Part shown: positions 25,496 to 34,068 of the stretch, piece after piece
How the letters are laid out: every line of letters starts with the position of its first letter
How positions within the stretch are numbered: position 1 is the stretch's first letter
Source of the DNA: DAIODI01 sp046349255
Lineage (GTDB): Bacteria; Pseudomonadota; Alphaproteobacteria; Rhizobiales; Aestuariivirgaceae
NCBI GenBank assembly: GCA_046349255.1
Contig: JAXMCR010000002.1
Coordinates: forward strand, 186,001-250,000
Reading direction: 5' to 3'
DNA: 64,000 bases
Notes under the pieces: model-generated
Told to the model about the DNA's origin: nothing
What the model saw: the letters and a program-made list of their open reading frames with translations, nothing else
The model's database searches: none
Position numbers and translations under genes: made by a program

Positions 25496-26212
25496 TCATT
25501 GCTGCTGTTGCTGCTGCTGCTTCGATTGCTGGAGCTGCTGCCAGATGCGGTCCGCCTCTGCCTGCTCGTCCACGACCGGCGCTCCGAGATGCTTGAGTAC
25601 CAGCACACGAGTGCCGATCGGGCAGCGCTGATAGAGGTCAATCACGTCTTCCGGGAACATGCGCACGCAGCCGCTCGAGACATCATGTCCGATGCTCCAC
25701 GGCTCCGTCGTGCCGTGGATGCGATAGCCGAGGTCCTTCCCGTCGCGGTAGAGGTACATCGCGCGCGGCCCCAGCGGATTGTCAGGCCCGCCGTCCATGA
25801 AGGGCGGCAGTTCGGGCCGGCGCGCGAGCATCGCGGCCGGCGGCACCCAACGCGGCCACAGGGCCTTGCGCTGGATTTGCGCCCGCCCGTACCACTTGAA
25901 GCCCTCCTTGCCGACGCCGACGCCATAGCGCAGCGCCGTCTGGTTCTCGAAGATCACGTAGAGAAAGTTGCGCTCCGTATCGACCACCACCGAGCCCTGC
26001 GGTTCCGGACTTTCGTAGCGTACGAGCTGCCGGCGCCATTCCGGCGCGATCTTGGAGAAGTTCGTGGCGCGGAACACGTGGCCGTTGTCTGTGACCGTGC
26101 CGCTGAAGTAGACGGCCTTGGGATCGGTCGCTGCCCGCAACACAGCCGGCGCGGCAACGGCCGCCGCGGCACCACCCACAAGCCCGAGGAACGATCGTCT
26201 GCCCCGATCCAT
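25496..26212 (-). CDS. L,D-transpeptidase (YkuD domain), Tat signal, poly-Gln tail
   Basis: A 238-residue YkuD-family enzyme that cross-links peptidoglycan or attaches proteins to it. Catalytic motif: H166 and C182 in IHGTTEPWSIGHDVSSGCVR. Residues 5-9 (RRSFLGL) and the hydrophobic stretch after them look like a Tat signal. The chain ends in a Gln-rich tail (residues about 225-238, SKQQQQQQQ) encoded by CAG/CAA repeats, unusual in bacteria and likely to vary by slippage. Its stop overlaps a possible start of the lipoprotein gene downstream. Confidence 0.9.
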   Translation of the reverse strand: MDRGRRSFLGLVGGAAAAVAAPAVLRAATDPKAVYFSGTVTDNGHVFRATNFSKIAPEWRRQLVRYESPEPQGSVVVDTERNFLYVIFENQTALRYGVGVGKEGFKWYGRAQIQRKALWPRWVPPAAMLARRPELPPFMDGGPDNPLGPRAMYLYRDGKDLGYRIHGTTEPWSIGHDVSSGCVRMFPEDVIDLYQRCPIGTRVLVLKHLGAPVVDEQAEADRIWQQLQQSKQQQQQQQ

Positions 26213-26317
26213 GCGCCTGGCCCTCCCCCTCCGCCTCGGGCCCGATCCCGAAGCAGCGTATACAGACCATTATGCGCAAATGTTGCGCCTCCGTCAGCCC
26301 CCCAGAGAGGGTGACTT

Positions 26318-28039
26318 CTAGAGGATCTCGCCCCGCCGGGCCTGGGCCAGGACGGCTTCGATGGCAGCGTCCGTCATCCCGTGGTGGACCCGGGCATAAT
26401 CGGGTGTGATGTAGCCGAGCGCGAGGTCGCGCCGCACCCGCGCCGGGTCACGCTCGGCCGGGGCGCCGTATCCGGCGCCGCCGGGAAACGCCATCATCAC
26501 CTTGCGGCCGTGCGGCACGAACTGCTTGCCCTTGCCCTTCATCGCGGTGCCGTCGTCCTGCGCGATCGTCGTCGGCGCACCGGCGAGCCCGCCGCGCCGG
26601 CCACGGGCCGGGTGACGCACGCGGTCGAACATCGCCTGGATGTCGAACTCGTGGCCCTCGCGCGCACCGACCTCCATGTACTGGCCGAGGCCGCCGCGCT
26701 GCTTGCCGGCGCCGCCGCTGTCCGGTCGCAGTTCCTTGCGCCAGATGATGACCGGGCCGACCTGCTCGGTCGCCTCGACCGGCATGGTCATCACGCCGGA
26801 GGGGAACGCCGTGGCGTTCATTCCGTCGAGCGTCGGCCGGGCGCCGGAGCCGCCGGAGTTGAACGTCAGCACCTCGGCCCGCACAGTGCCGGCCGGGGCC
26901 GGCGCATCCGTCCGTGGACGGAGTGAGACCTGGAAGTTGCACAGGCAGCCCGCGCCCTCCGCCGGCACGAGGTTCGGCAGAAGCTTGTCGAGGGCGTCGT
27001 AGACGGTGTCGGGCACCATGTGGCCGATGACGTGGCGCAGCGCCACCGGCGCGGGGTGCAGCGCATTCACGATCGTGTTCTGCGGCGCGACGATCTCGAA
27101 GGGAGCAAGGCTCGCCGCGTTGTTCGGAATCTCCGGCGCGATCGCGCATTTGAGTGCGTAGCACGTGTAGGCCTTGGTGTAGACGAGGGGTACGTTGATG
27201 CCCTTCTTGTCCGGGCCGCTGGTGCCGTCCCAGTCGCAGAGGATACGGTCCTTCTCGATCGAGATCTTTACCTTGAGGTCGATGGGGCGATCGTAGCCGT
27301 CGATCCGCATGTGGCCTTCGGCCGTGCCGGGCTTCAGCGCGTTGATGCGGTCGAGCGTCGCCTTGCGGGAATTCTCGAGGATGAATCGCGAAATGCCGGA
27401 GAGGTCCTCGAGCCCGAATTCCACCATCATGTCGATCAGGCGGCGGTGGCCCACCTCGTTGCAGGTGGCGAGCGCGTAGATGTCGCCGACGAGCTGGTCC
27501 GGCTCGCGCACGTTGCCGCGCACGATGGCGATGAGCGTGCGGTCGACGACGCCGCGCTCGGCGAGCTTCATGATCGGGATGTAGAGGCCTTCTTCGTATA
27601 CGGAATTCGCATCCGCGCCGAACCCGCGACCGCCGATGTCGACGATGTGCGCGGTGCATGCGAAGAACCCGATCAGCCGGCCGTTGTGGAACGACGGCGT
27701 CACCACGGTGATGTCGTGCAGGTGGCCGGTGCCCTCCCACGGATCGTTGGTGATGTAAACGTCGCCCTCGAACATGTTCTGCCGGCCGATGCGGCGGATG
27801 AAGTGCGCAACCGCATCCGCCATCGCGTTGACGTGGCCCGGCGTTCCCGTGACGGCCTGCGCCAGCATCTCGCCCTTGTCGTTGTAGACGCCGGCCGAGA
27901 GATCGCCTGCCTCACGCACGGAGGTCGAGAAGGCGGTGCGCACCAGCGCCTGCGCCTGTTCCTCGACGACCGAGATGAGGCGGTTCCACATCACCTGGGC
28001 CGCGACCTTCGAGATTTCGGTCCTGGCAGTGTCAGACAT
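26318..28039 (-). CDS. hyuB: Hydantoinase B / N-methylhydantoinase-type beta subunit
   Basis: A 573-residue HyuB-family subunit of an ATP-dependent hydantoinase/5-oxoprolinase/acetone carboxylase-type enzyme. Typical stretches: ALVRTAFSTSVREAGDLSAG near the N-terminus, AMADAVAHFIRRIG, DVYITNDPWEGTGHLHDITV (the conserved NDP motif, about residues 96-115) and FNSGGSGARPTLDG (about 395). It overlaps the HyuA gene by eight bases and follows it in the same transcript. The true substrate (hydantoins, 5-oxoproline or other lactams) cannot be told from sequence alone. Confidence 0.92.
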   Translation of the reverse strand: MSDTARTEISKVAAQVMWNRLISVVEEQAQALVRTAFSTSVREAGDLSAGVYNDKGEMLAQAVTGTPGHVNAMADAVAHFIRRIGRQNMFEGDVYITNDPWEGTGHLHDITVVTPSFHNGRLIGFFACTAHIVDIGGRGFGADANSVYEEGLYIPIMKLAERGVVDRTLIAIVRGNVREPDQLVGDIYALATCNEVGHRRLIDMMVEFGLEDLSGISRFILENSRKATLDRINALKPGTAEGHMRIDGYDRPIDLKVKISIEKDRILCDWDGTSGPDKKGINVPLVYTKAYTCYALKCAIAPEIPNNAASLAPFEIVAPQNTIVNALHPAPVALRHVIGHMVPDTVYDALDKLLPNLVPAEGAGCLCNFQVSLRPRTDAPAPAGTVRAEVLTFNSGGSGARPTLDGMNATAFPSGVMTMPVEATEQVGPVIIWRKELRPDSGGAGKQRGGLGQYMEVGAREGHEFDIQAMFDRVRHPARGRRGGLAGAPTTIAQDDGTAMKGKGKQFVPHGRKVMMAFPGGAGYGAPAERDPARVRRDLALGYITPDYARVHHGMTDAAIEAVLAQARRGEIL

Positions 28040-30155
28040 GGGTGAGCTCCTTCACGGGTGCGATCGTTTCGGCGGAACGATCGGCGATGCGGATGTCGAG
28101 GCAGCCGTCCTCCTGCGCGACCAGCATGCGATCGGGCGGCAGGACCACCGTGGTCTCGTCCTCGGTGATCACCGCCGGTCCGTGCACGAACGAACCGGGC
28201 GACAGTCGGTCCCGGGGCACTTCCGCAGCCGCCGCGGGCTTGCCAACGCCGGTGTCGAACAGCGTGCGGGTGGCGACTGGCTCGGCCTTTCGCGCGGCCG
28301 AAACCGGCGTCACCGGGTGGACCGACGGGGGCGGCGTGAAGGCGTTCACCGACCACACCGTCACCTCCGCCTCCATCCCTTCGACCGAGCGGCCGAACAG
28401 CCTTTCGTAGTTCGCCTCGAACAGCTTCAGGTACGTCGCCGCATCGGGGTTTGCCGCCTGCTCCGGAGTCAGGGGAACGGGGATTTCCCAGCCCTGACCC
28501 GAGTAGCGCATGTAGACCTTGTACTCGGCGCGAATTTCGGAGCTTGAGTCGCACGTGCGCACGAAGCCGGTCGCCTCCTTCTCCATGTCGGCGAACAGCG
28601 CCTTAACGACGTTGGCGTCGAACTTGCCGATCCGCATGAATACGGAGCGGTTCGCCTCGAACGAGAACGGCGCCTTGAGGAAGCCGATCGCCGATCCGAC
28701 GCCTGCACCAACTGGCACGAGGCAACGTGCGATGCCGAGCTTCTCGCACAGGCGCGCGGCATGCAGCGGAGCCGCGCCGCCGAACGCGATCATCGTGTAC
28801 TCTGACAGGTCCTCGCCGTTTTCCACCGCGTGCACGCGGGCAGCGTTCGCCATGTTCTCGTCGACGACCTCGGCAAGCCCCCAGGCTGCCTCGATCGGTT
28901 CCATCGCAAGCTTCTCGCCGATGTGGGCGGTCAGCGCCTCGCCGGACCTCTCCGGCAGCAGGGGGATCGTGCCACCCGCGAAGTTCTGCGGATCGAGGCG
29001 GCCGAGCACGAGGTCGGCGTCCGTCACGGCAGGGCGCTGGCCGCCCCGGCCGTAGCAGGCGGGGCCGGGCTCCGAGCCAGCGCTCTCGGGGCCGACGCGA
29101 ATCTGGTTCATGGCGTCGACGCGGGCGAGCGAGCCGCCGCCAGCGCCGATTTCCACCATGTCGATCACCGGGATCGAGATCGGCATCCCGGAACCCTTCT
29201 TGAAGCGATAGGTGCGCGCCACCTCGAACACGCGCGCGGTTTTCGGCGTGCGGTTCTTGATCAGGCAGATCTTGGCGGTCGTGCCGCCCATGTCGAACGA
29301 CAGCACCTTGTCGAGGCCATGCCGCGCGGCGATGTCGGCGGCGAAAACGGCACCACCTGCGGGGCCCGATTCCACGAGACGCACCGGGAACTCGGCCGCG
29401 CTCTCGAGCGAGATGATGCCGCCGCCGGAATGCATCAGGAAGATCGGGCAATCCGCGCCTTCCGCCTTGAGTCGGCCGGCGAGGCGGCCGAGGTAGCTCT
29501 TGATCAGCGGCTTGATGTAGGCGTTGGCGATCGTCGTGTTGAACCGCTCGTATTCGCGCATCTGCGGCGACACTTCGGAGGAGAGCGACACCATCACGTT
29601 CGGCAGTCGCTGGGCCAGCACCTCGCGGATCAGGCGCTCATGCGCATCGTTCACGTAGGAATGGAGCAGTCCAACGGCGATGCTCTCGTATCCCGCCGCG
29701 CCGAGCTCGTCGGCCAACGCCTCGACTTGCGAGCGATCGAGCGGCACGAGCGCGTTGCCGAGCGCATCCATGCGCTCGCGCACCACGTAGCGGCGGTTCC
29801 GCGGCAGGAGCGGCTCGGGGAGCGTGAGGTTCAGGTCGTATTGCTCGAAGCGGCTTTCGGTGCGCATCTCGATCACGTCGCGAAAGCCGTTGGTGGTGAT
29901 GAGTGCCGTCTTCGCCCCGCGCCGTTCGATCAGCGCGTTGGTGGCGAGCGTCGTGCCGTGAATGATCTGGGCGATCGCGCCCGGGGCGACGCCGGCCTTT
30001 GCGCACACGCGGTGCATGCCTTCGACGATGGCGTCTTCCGGGGCCGCGTAGGTGGTGAGCACCTTGGTCGACACGCGCTCGCCGCCTGCCTCCAGCACCA
30101 CGTCGGTGAACGTGCCGCCAATGTCCACGCCAAGCCTGATCCGTGCCTTCGTCAT
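28032..30155 (-). CDS. hyuA: Hydantoinase A / N-methylhydantoinase-type alpha subunit
   Basis: A 707-residue ATP-binding subunit of the HyuA family. The N-terminal actin-like phosphate loop is RLGVDIGGTFTDVVLE (residues 7-22); LSFDMGGTTAKICLI (about 288-302) is the second phosphate motif and GAGGGSLARVD (about 337) the third. It forms a heteromer with HyuB and cleaves a cyclic amide at the cost of ATP. First gene of the hyuAB pair; 78 bases upstream ends a LysR gene on the same strand, with an inverted repeat in between. Confidence 0.93.
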   Translation of the reverse strand: MTKARIRLGVDIGGTFTDVVLEAGGERVSTKVLTTYAAPEDAIVEGMHRVCAKAGVAPGAIAQIIHGTTLATNALIERRGAKTALITTNGFRDVIEMRTESRFEQYDLNLTLPEPLLPRNRRYVVRERMDALGNALVPLDRSQVEALADELGAAGYESIAVGLLHSYVNDAHERLIREVLAQRLPNVMVSLSSEVSPQMREYERFNTTIANAYIKPLIKSYLGRLAGRLKAEGADCPIFLMHSGGGIISLESAAEFPVRLVESGPAGGAVFAADIAARHGLDKVLSFDMGGTTAKICLIKNRTPKTARVFEVARTYRFKKGSGMPISIPVIDMVEIGAGGGSLARVDAMNQIRVGPESAGSEPGPACYGRGGQRPAVTDADLVLGRLDPQNFAGGTIPLLPERSGEALTAHIGEKLAMEPIEAAWGLAEVVDENMANAARVHAVENGEDLSEYTMIAFGGAAPLHAARLCEKLGIARCLVPVGAGVGSAIGFLKAPFSFEANRSVFMRIGKFDANVVKALFADMEKEATGFVRTCDSSSEIRAEYKVYMRYSGQGWEIPVPLTPEQAANPDAATYLKLFEANYERLFGRSVEGMEAEVTVWSVNAFTPPPSVHPVTPVSAARKAEPVATRTLFDTGVGKPAAAAEVPRDRLSPGSFVHGPAVITEDETTVVLPPDRMLVAQEDGCLDIRIADRSAETIAPVKELTHV

Positions 30156-30210
30156 CAGTGATCTCCAGTCCGCCTTGCCCCACGATAGCGGAGGAGGAGG
30201 ATCAATAAAA

Positions 30211-30234
30211 ATCGCTAAATCTAATGTTAGCGAT
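30211..30234. promoter_or_regulatory. Inverted repeat upstream of hyuA (probable operator)
   Basis: Two perfect 8-base arms, ATCGCTAA and TTAGCGAT, separated by atctaatg, in an A/T-rich island between the end of the LysR gene and hyuA. The right arm touches the LysR stop codon. Size and spacing fit a LysR-type operator, so hyuAB may have its own promoter here. A hairpin is possible too, but there is no T-run on the minus strand side that would make it a terminator. Confidence 0.5.
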
Positions 30235-31130
30235 CAGGATTTATGATCCGGTGGATAGAGCGTCTGCGCCAATTGGGCTGCCTCCCGCACGTAGGCGGGC
30301 GCCGGGTCGATGAGATAGCGCGCCGCGAACTGCAGGGCGTCCGGAGTCCAGCCGTAGTTCAGCCGCCTTAGCCGGCCCTCCGCGAGCGCTTCGGTCACCA
30401 TCGCTTCGGGCAGGCAGGCGATGCCAAGGCCGTCCAGCGCCATCTGGAGGCACGTGGCGAGGTTCGAGGACGGGACGAGGCGCGCGCGGCGACCGCTGTC
30501 GCGGAAATGCTGGTCGAGCTGCTGGAACGGTACCGTACCACGCGCATGCGTCAGCACCGGATGGGCCGCGATCTCGTCGAGGCCAAGCTCGTGCGCCGGT
30601 ATCGCCAGCGCCGGGGCCGCCACCCAGGCATAGTCCGATTGCCCCAAGGGAATGGTGCAGCGGGCGCTGCGGTCGAACGGCCCGCTCTGGAACACGAGGT
30701 CGAGATCGCGCTCGAACAGCGCCTGGCTCAGGTTCTTGCTCAGGTCGATGGTGAGTTCGACGTCGACGGACGGGTAACGCTCCTTCATCGCCACGAGGAA
30801 CGGCCGGAGGAAGGTGTGCGCGACCATCTCGCTCACGCCGAGCCGCAGAACGCCCTCGACGATCGCAGCCTCGCCCGTCGCCTCGACGAAACGGTCGACG
30901 GCGGCGAGGATGTCGCGGGCCTTGGGCAACAGCGCTTCGCCGTGCGGCGTCAGGCGCACCGAACCCGCGTCGCGGTCGAGGAGCGTGACGCCGAGCTGCG
31001 CCTCGAGTTGCGCGATCCGACCGGAGATGTTGGGCTGCGTCGTGCCGAGCCGTTCCGCGGCGCGTCGGAAGGTGCCGAGCTCGGCGACCCAGACGAACGC
31101 TTCGATGTGCTTGAGGGTGAAGCGGGCCAT
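30234..31130 (-). CDS. LysR-family regulator of the hyuAB region
   Basis: A 298-residue LysR protein; helix-turn-helix at about 4-62 (TLKHIEAFVWVAELGTFRRA, then TTQPNISGRIAQLE). It lies directly upstream of hyuA on the same strand rather than divergent, so it is either co-transcribed or, given the inverted repeat downstream of it, separated from hyuA by a second promoter. Divergent from a methyltransferase gene at 31236. Confidence 0.9.
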   Translation of the reverse strand: MARFTLKHIEAFVWVAELGTFRRAAERLGTTQPNISGRIAQLEAQLGVTLLDRDAGSVRLTPHGEALLPKARDILAAVDRFVEATGEAAIVEGVLRLGVSEMVAHTFLRPFLVAMKERYPSVDVELTIDLSKNLSQALFERDLDLVFQSGPFDRSARCTIPLGQSDYAWVAAPALAIPAHELGLDEIAAHPVLTHARGTVPFQQLDQHFRDSGRRARLVPSSNLATCLQMALDGLGIACLPEAMVTEALAEGRLRRLNYGWTPDALQFAARYLIDPAPAYVREAAQLAQTLYPPDHKS

Positions 31131-31235
31131 GGACCTTCTCCATCGCGCGCGGCTGGCACGCCGTCAACGGGGGCAGTAATCGAAGTGCGGACGGATTAAA
31201 CTAGCTTTCGTCGAGGACGCATTCAGGAAAGCGCA

Positions 31236-32066
31236 ATGGAGCCTCCGTCACCGAACGCCGCGCAGATCGAATACTGGAACGGGCGGGCTGGCCAGAAGTG
31301 GGCGACGCTTTGGACGCAGCTGGACCGGATGCTCGCATCGGTCACCGCGGTGCTGGTCGACGCTGCGGGCGACGTGCGCGGCAAAAGTGTGCTCGACATC
31401 GGCTGCGGCACCGGCCAACTGAGCGCGCTCCTCGCGGCGCAAGGCGCATCGGTGACGGGCATCGACATCTCCGCACCGATGCTGGCGGTCGCGAAGGAGC
31501 GATCGGGCGATCACGTGACGTTTCTCGAGCGTGATGCCGCCGCCTTCCGGGCGAGCGACCAGTTCGACCTCGCCATCTCGCGGTTCGGCGTGATGTTCTT
31601 CGACGATCCGCCCGCCGCATTCCGGATGATCCACGAGAACGTCCGGCCGGACGGCCGCCTCGTCTTCGCCTGCTGGCGCACCGTCGCCGAGAACGAATGG
31701 GTATCGGTGCCGATGGGTGCGGTTCGCGATCTCCTGCCGGAGAGCCCACCGCCCGATCCGCATGCCCCGGGACCGTTTGCCTTCGCCGACGATCGCCGCG
31801 TGCACGCGATTCTCGACGCTGCCGGTTTCCGGCGTATCGCGATCAGGCCGGTCGATGTCCCGATCACCATCGGCGAGGACGGCGGCGTCGATTCAGCCGT
31901 CCGGTTCGTGCTTCAGATCGGGCCGGTCGGCGCGGCGCTCGCCGAATCGCCGGACACAGTGCGGGAAGCGGCAGCGGAGCGTCTCGCGACGGCCCTCGGA
32001 CGCCATGCGAAGCCGGACGGCGTGGTGCTGAAGGGCGCGATCTGGCTGGTACAGGCGGAGGCCTGA
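31236..32066 (+). CDS. Class I SAM-dependent methyltransferase
   Basis: A 276-residue methyltransferase. Motif I is VLDIGCGTGQLSALL (residues 52-66), with the acidic end of strand 2 at GIDIS (about 75-79) and motif III near LVFACW. The length and the N-terminal QIEYWNGRAGQKWATLW block match the ubiquinone/menaquinone-like (UbiE-type) small-molecule methyltransferases of proteobacteria. The substrate is not determinable. It is convergent with the betaine transporter operon, 16 bases apart. Confidence 0.85.
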   Translation: MEPPSPNAAQIEYWNGRAGQKWATLWTQLDRMLASVTAVLVDAAGDVRGKSVLDIGCGTGQLSALLAAQGASVTGIDISAPMLAVAKERSGDHVTFLERDAAAFRASDQFDLAISRFGVMFFDDPPAAFRMIHENVRPDGRLVFACWRTVAENEWVSVPMGAVRDLLPESPPPDPHAPGPFAFADDRRVHAILDAAGFRRIAIRPVDVPITIGEDGGVDSAVRFVLQIGPVGAALAESPDTVREAAAERLATALGRHAKPDGVVLKGAIWLVQAEA

Positions 32067-32082
32067 ACCCGCAAGGACAGAC

Positions 32083-34068
32083 TTACACGACGAGCCCGCG
32101 CTTCATCCTCATGCGGTGCACGGCCGCCGTGATCAGCCGGTCGGCGATGATGCCGATGAACGCGATCACGAGGCCCGCGACGAGCCCCTTCCCCGGATCG
32201 GCCTTGGCGAGCGCCTTGAAGATCTCCTGGCCGAGATCACGCGTGCCGATCATCGCGCAGATGATGATCATGCTGAGCGCCAGCATGATGGTCTGGTTGA
32301 TGCCGAGGAAGATTTCCGGTAGCGCCGCCGGAAGCTGCACGTGCAGGAACAGCTGGCGCGGCGTGCAGCCCGAGACCTTGCCCGCCTCGATCAGTTCGTG
32401 CGGCACCTGCCGAAGTCCGTGGTTCGTGTAGCGGATCGCCGGCACGATCGCGAAGGCGACGGTCGCGATCATCGCGGTGACGTCGCCGACCCTGAACAGC
32501 ATCACGACCGGGATGATGAAGCAGAAGCTCGGGATCGTCTGCAGCGTGTCGATGATCGGCGTCACGAAGGCGTTCACGCGGTCGCTGCGCGATGCCCACA
32601 CGCCGATCGGGATGCCCAGCGCGCAGGCGACGAGCGTCGAGGCGCCGGCGAGGTACAGCGTCTGCATTGCCGGAACCCAGAGGCCCGTTGCGGCGGCGAA
32701 GAAGCCGAGAAGACCGACGAGGATCGCGAGACCGACACCGCCGAGCCGCCAACCGAGCGCCACGAGGATCGCCAGCACGCCCGCCCAGGGAAGGGCCTCG
32801 AAGGCCGCCCGCATCGGGTTCAGGAAGTGCATGAGCACGAAGACGCGCACCGTTTCGATCGAGTCGAAGTAGTTCTTGGTCAGCCAGTCGACGCCCATCT
32901 TCCAGTAGGGCGCCGAGGTGACGGTCATCGTCGAGGGCAGCTTTGCGACCGCGGGCACGAACACGCCGACGAGCGTCGTCACCGCAAGCAGCGCCAGCGC
33001 GATCAGCACGTTGCCGTGGCGCTCCCAGAGCCGCGTGCTTCCGCGCGCCTCGGGCTGCCGGTGCGCGATCGCCTGGCTCAGCCGGTCGAGCACGATAGCG
33101 ATGATCACGATCGCGAGGCCCGCCTCCATCGCCTGGCCGATCTTCAGCGCACGCAGCGCCAGCAGCACGTCGTAGCCAAGGCCGCCCGCGCCGATCATCG
33201 AGGAGATGATCACCATGTTGAGGGCGAGCATGATCACCTGGTTCACGCCGATCATCAGCGAGGGCATCGCGGAGGGGATCATCACCCGCCAGAGCTTCTG
33301 CCGCCGGGTGCAGCCCGCCATGTCGGCGAAATCCTTGATCTCGCCCGGCACCTTGGTGAGGCCCAGCACGGTGGCGCGCACCATCGGCGGCGTCGCGAAG
33401 AGGCCTGTCGCCAGGAGCGCCGAGACCGGGCTCGAGCCGTAGAGAAGGAGCATCGGGATCAGGTACGCGAAGGTCGGGATCGTTTGCATGAGGTCGAGAG
33501 CGGGCGTCACCAGCCAGCGGTTCACCCACGGCACGCGGTAGGCCCAGATGCCGATGAGGAGGCCCGAGATCACGCACAGCGGCACGCAGATGACGATCAG
33601 CGCAAGCGTCAGCATGGCGTTGTTCCAGACGCCGAAGACCGCGAGCGCGAGGAAGCCGAGGCCGCAGAGCAAGGCCAGGCGCAGGCCGCCGTAGATCCAG
33701 CCGAGCCAGCCCATCACCAGCACGACGCCGAGCCAGGAGAGCGGCGGCAGCGTCACGGCGGTTTCGCCCGCGCCGAATTTGAAGCCCTTGGCGAACAGGT
33801 TGAAGGCGAAGCGCAACGGCACGTCGACCGCCGCGGCGAGCGCCCGCGTCGCCCAGGTGAAGTTGTCCTTGATCCACACGAACGCCGCACCCATCCACGT
33901 GTTGAACGGGATCACGAGCTTGTCCGGATAGGCGGCGAGGCCGGGAAACGCATCCTGCAGGAGGTAGACGGCGATCGCGAACAGCGCGGCGGCCGGCAGC
34001 ACCCACTTCGCCCAGTCGGGCGTGCGGGCGCCGGCGACGGCGGGGCCGGGGAGCGCCGCCTCGCTCAT
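32083..34068 (-). CDS. proW: Glycine betaine/proline ABC permease, internally duplicated (ProW-like)
   Basis: A 661-residue permease made of two ProW-like halves. Each half carries the BPD-type segment: SGLLIGIWAYRVPWVNRW, then TIPTFAYLIPMLLLYG (about residues 165-215), and IPIGVWASRSDRVNAF, then TIPSFCFIIPVVMLF (about 490-535). Each has an EAA-like loop (DMAGCTRRQKLWRVMIPSAMP and KVSGCTPRQLFLHVQLPAALP) and an INQTIMLALSMIIICAMIG-type closing block. A normal ProW has one such unit and dimerises; here one chain probably supplies both. It is coupled to the ATPase gene through ATGA and belongs to a binding protein, ATPase, permease operon. Confidence 0.92.
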   Translation of the reverse strand: MSEAALPGPAVAGARTPDWAKWVLPAAALFAIAVYLLQDAFPGLAAYPDKLVIPFNTWMGAAFVWIKDNFTWATRALAAAVDVPLRFAFNLFAKGFKFGAGETAVTLPPLSWLGVVLVMGWLGWIYGGLRLALLCGLGFLALAVFGVWNNAMLTLALIVICVPLCVISGLLIGIWAYRVPWVNRWLVTPALDLMQTIPTFAYLIPMLLLYGSSPVSALLATGLFATPPMVRATVLGLTKVPGEIKDFADMAGCTRRQKLWRVMIPSAMPSLMIGVNQVIMLALNMVIISSMIGAGGLGYDVLLALRALKIGQAMEAGLAIVIIAIVLDRLSQAIAHRQPEARGSTRLWERHGNVLIALALLAVTTLVGVFVPAVAKLPSTMTVTSAPYWKMGVDWLTKNYFDSIETVRVFVLMHFLNPMRAAFEALPWAGVLAILVALGWRLGGVGLAILVGLLGFFAAATGLWVPAMQTLYLAGASTLVACALGIPIGVWASRSDRVNAFVTPIIDTLQTIPSFCFIIPVVMLFRVGDVTAMIATVAFAIVPAIRYTNHGLRQVPHELIEAGKVSGCTPRQLFLHVQLPAALPEIFLGINQTIMLALSMIIICAMIGTRDLGQEIFKALAKADPGKGLVAGLVIAFIGIIADRLITAAVHRMRMKRGLVV

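Noticed and set aside
25499..25545. CTG/TTG repeat tract as a microsatellite or repeat element
   Set aside because: It is the coding sequence for the Gln-rich tail of the L,D-transpeptidase; reported there instead.
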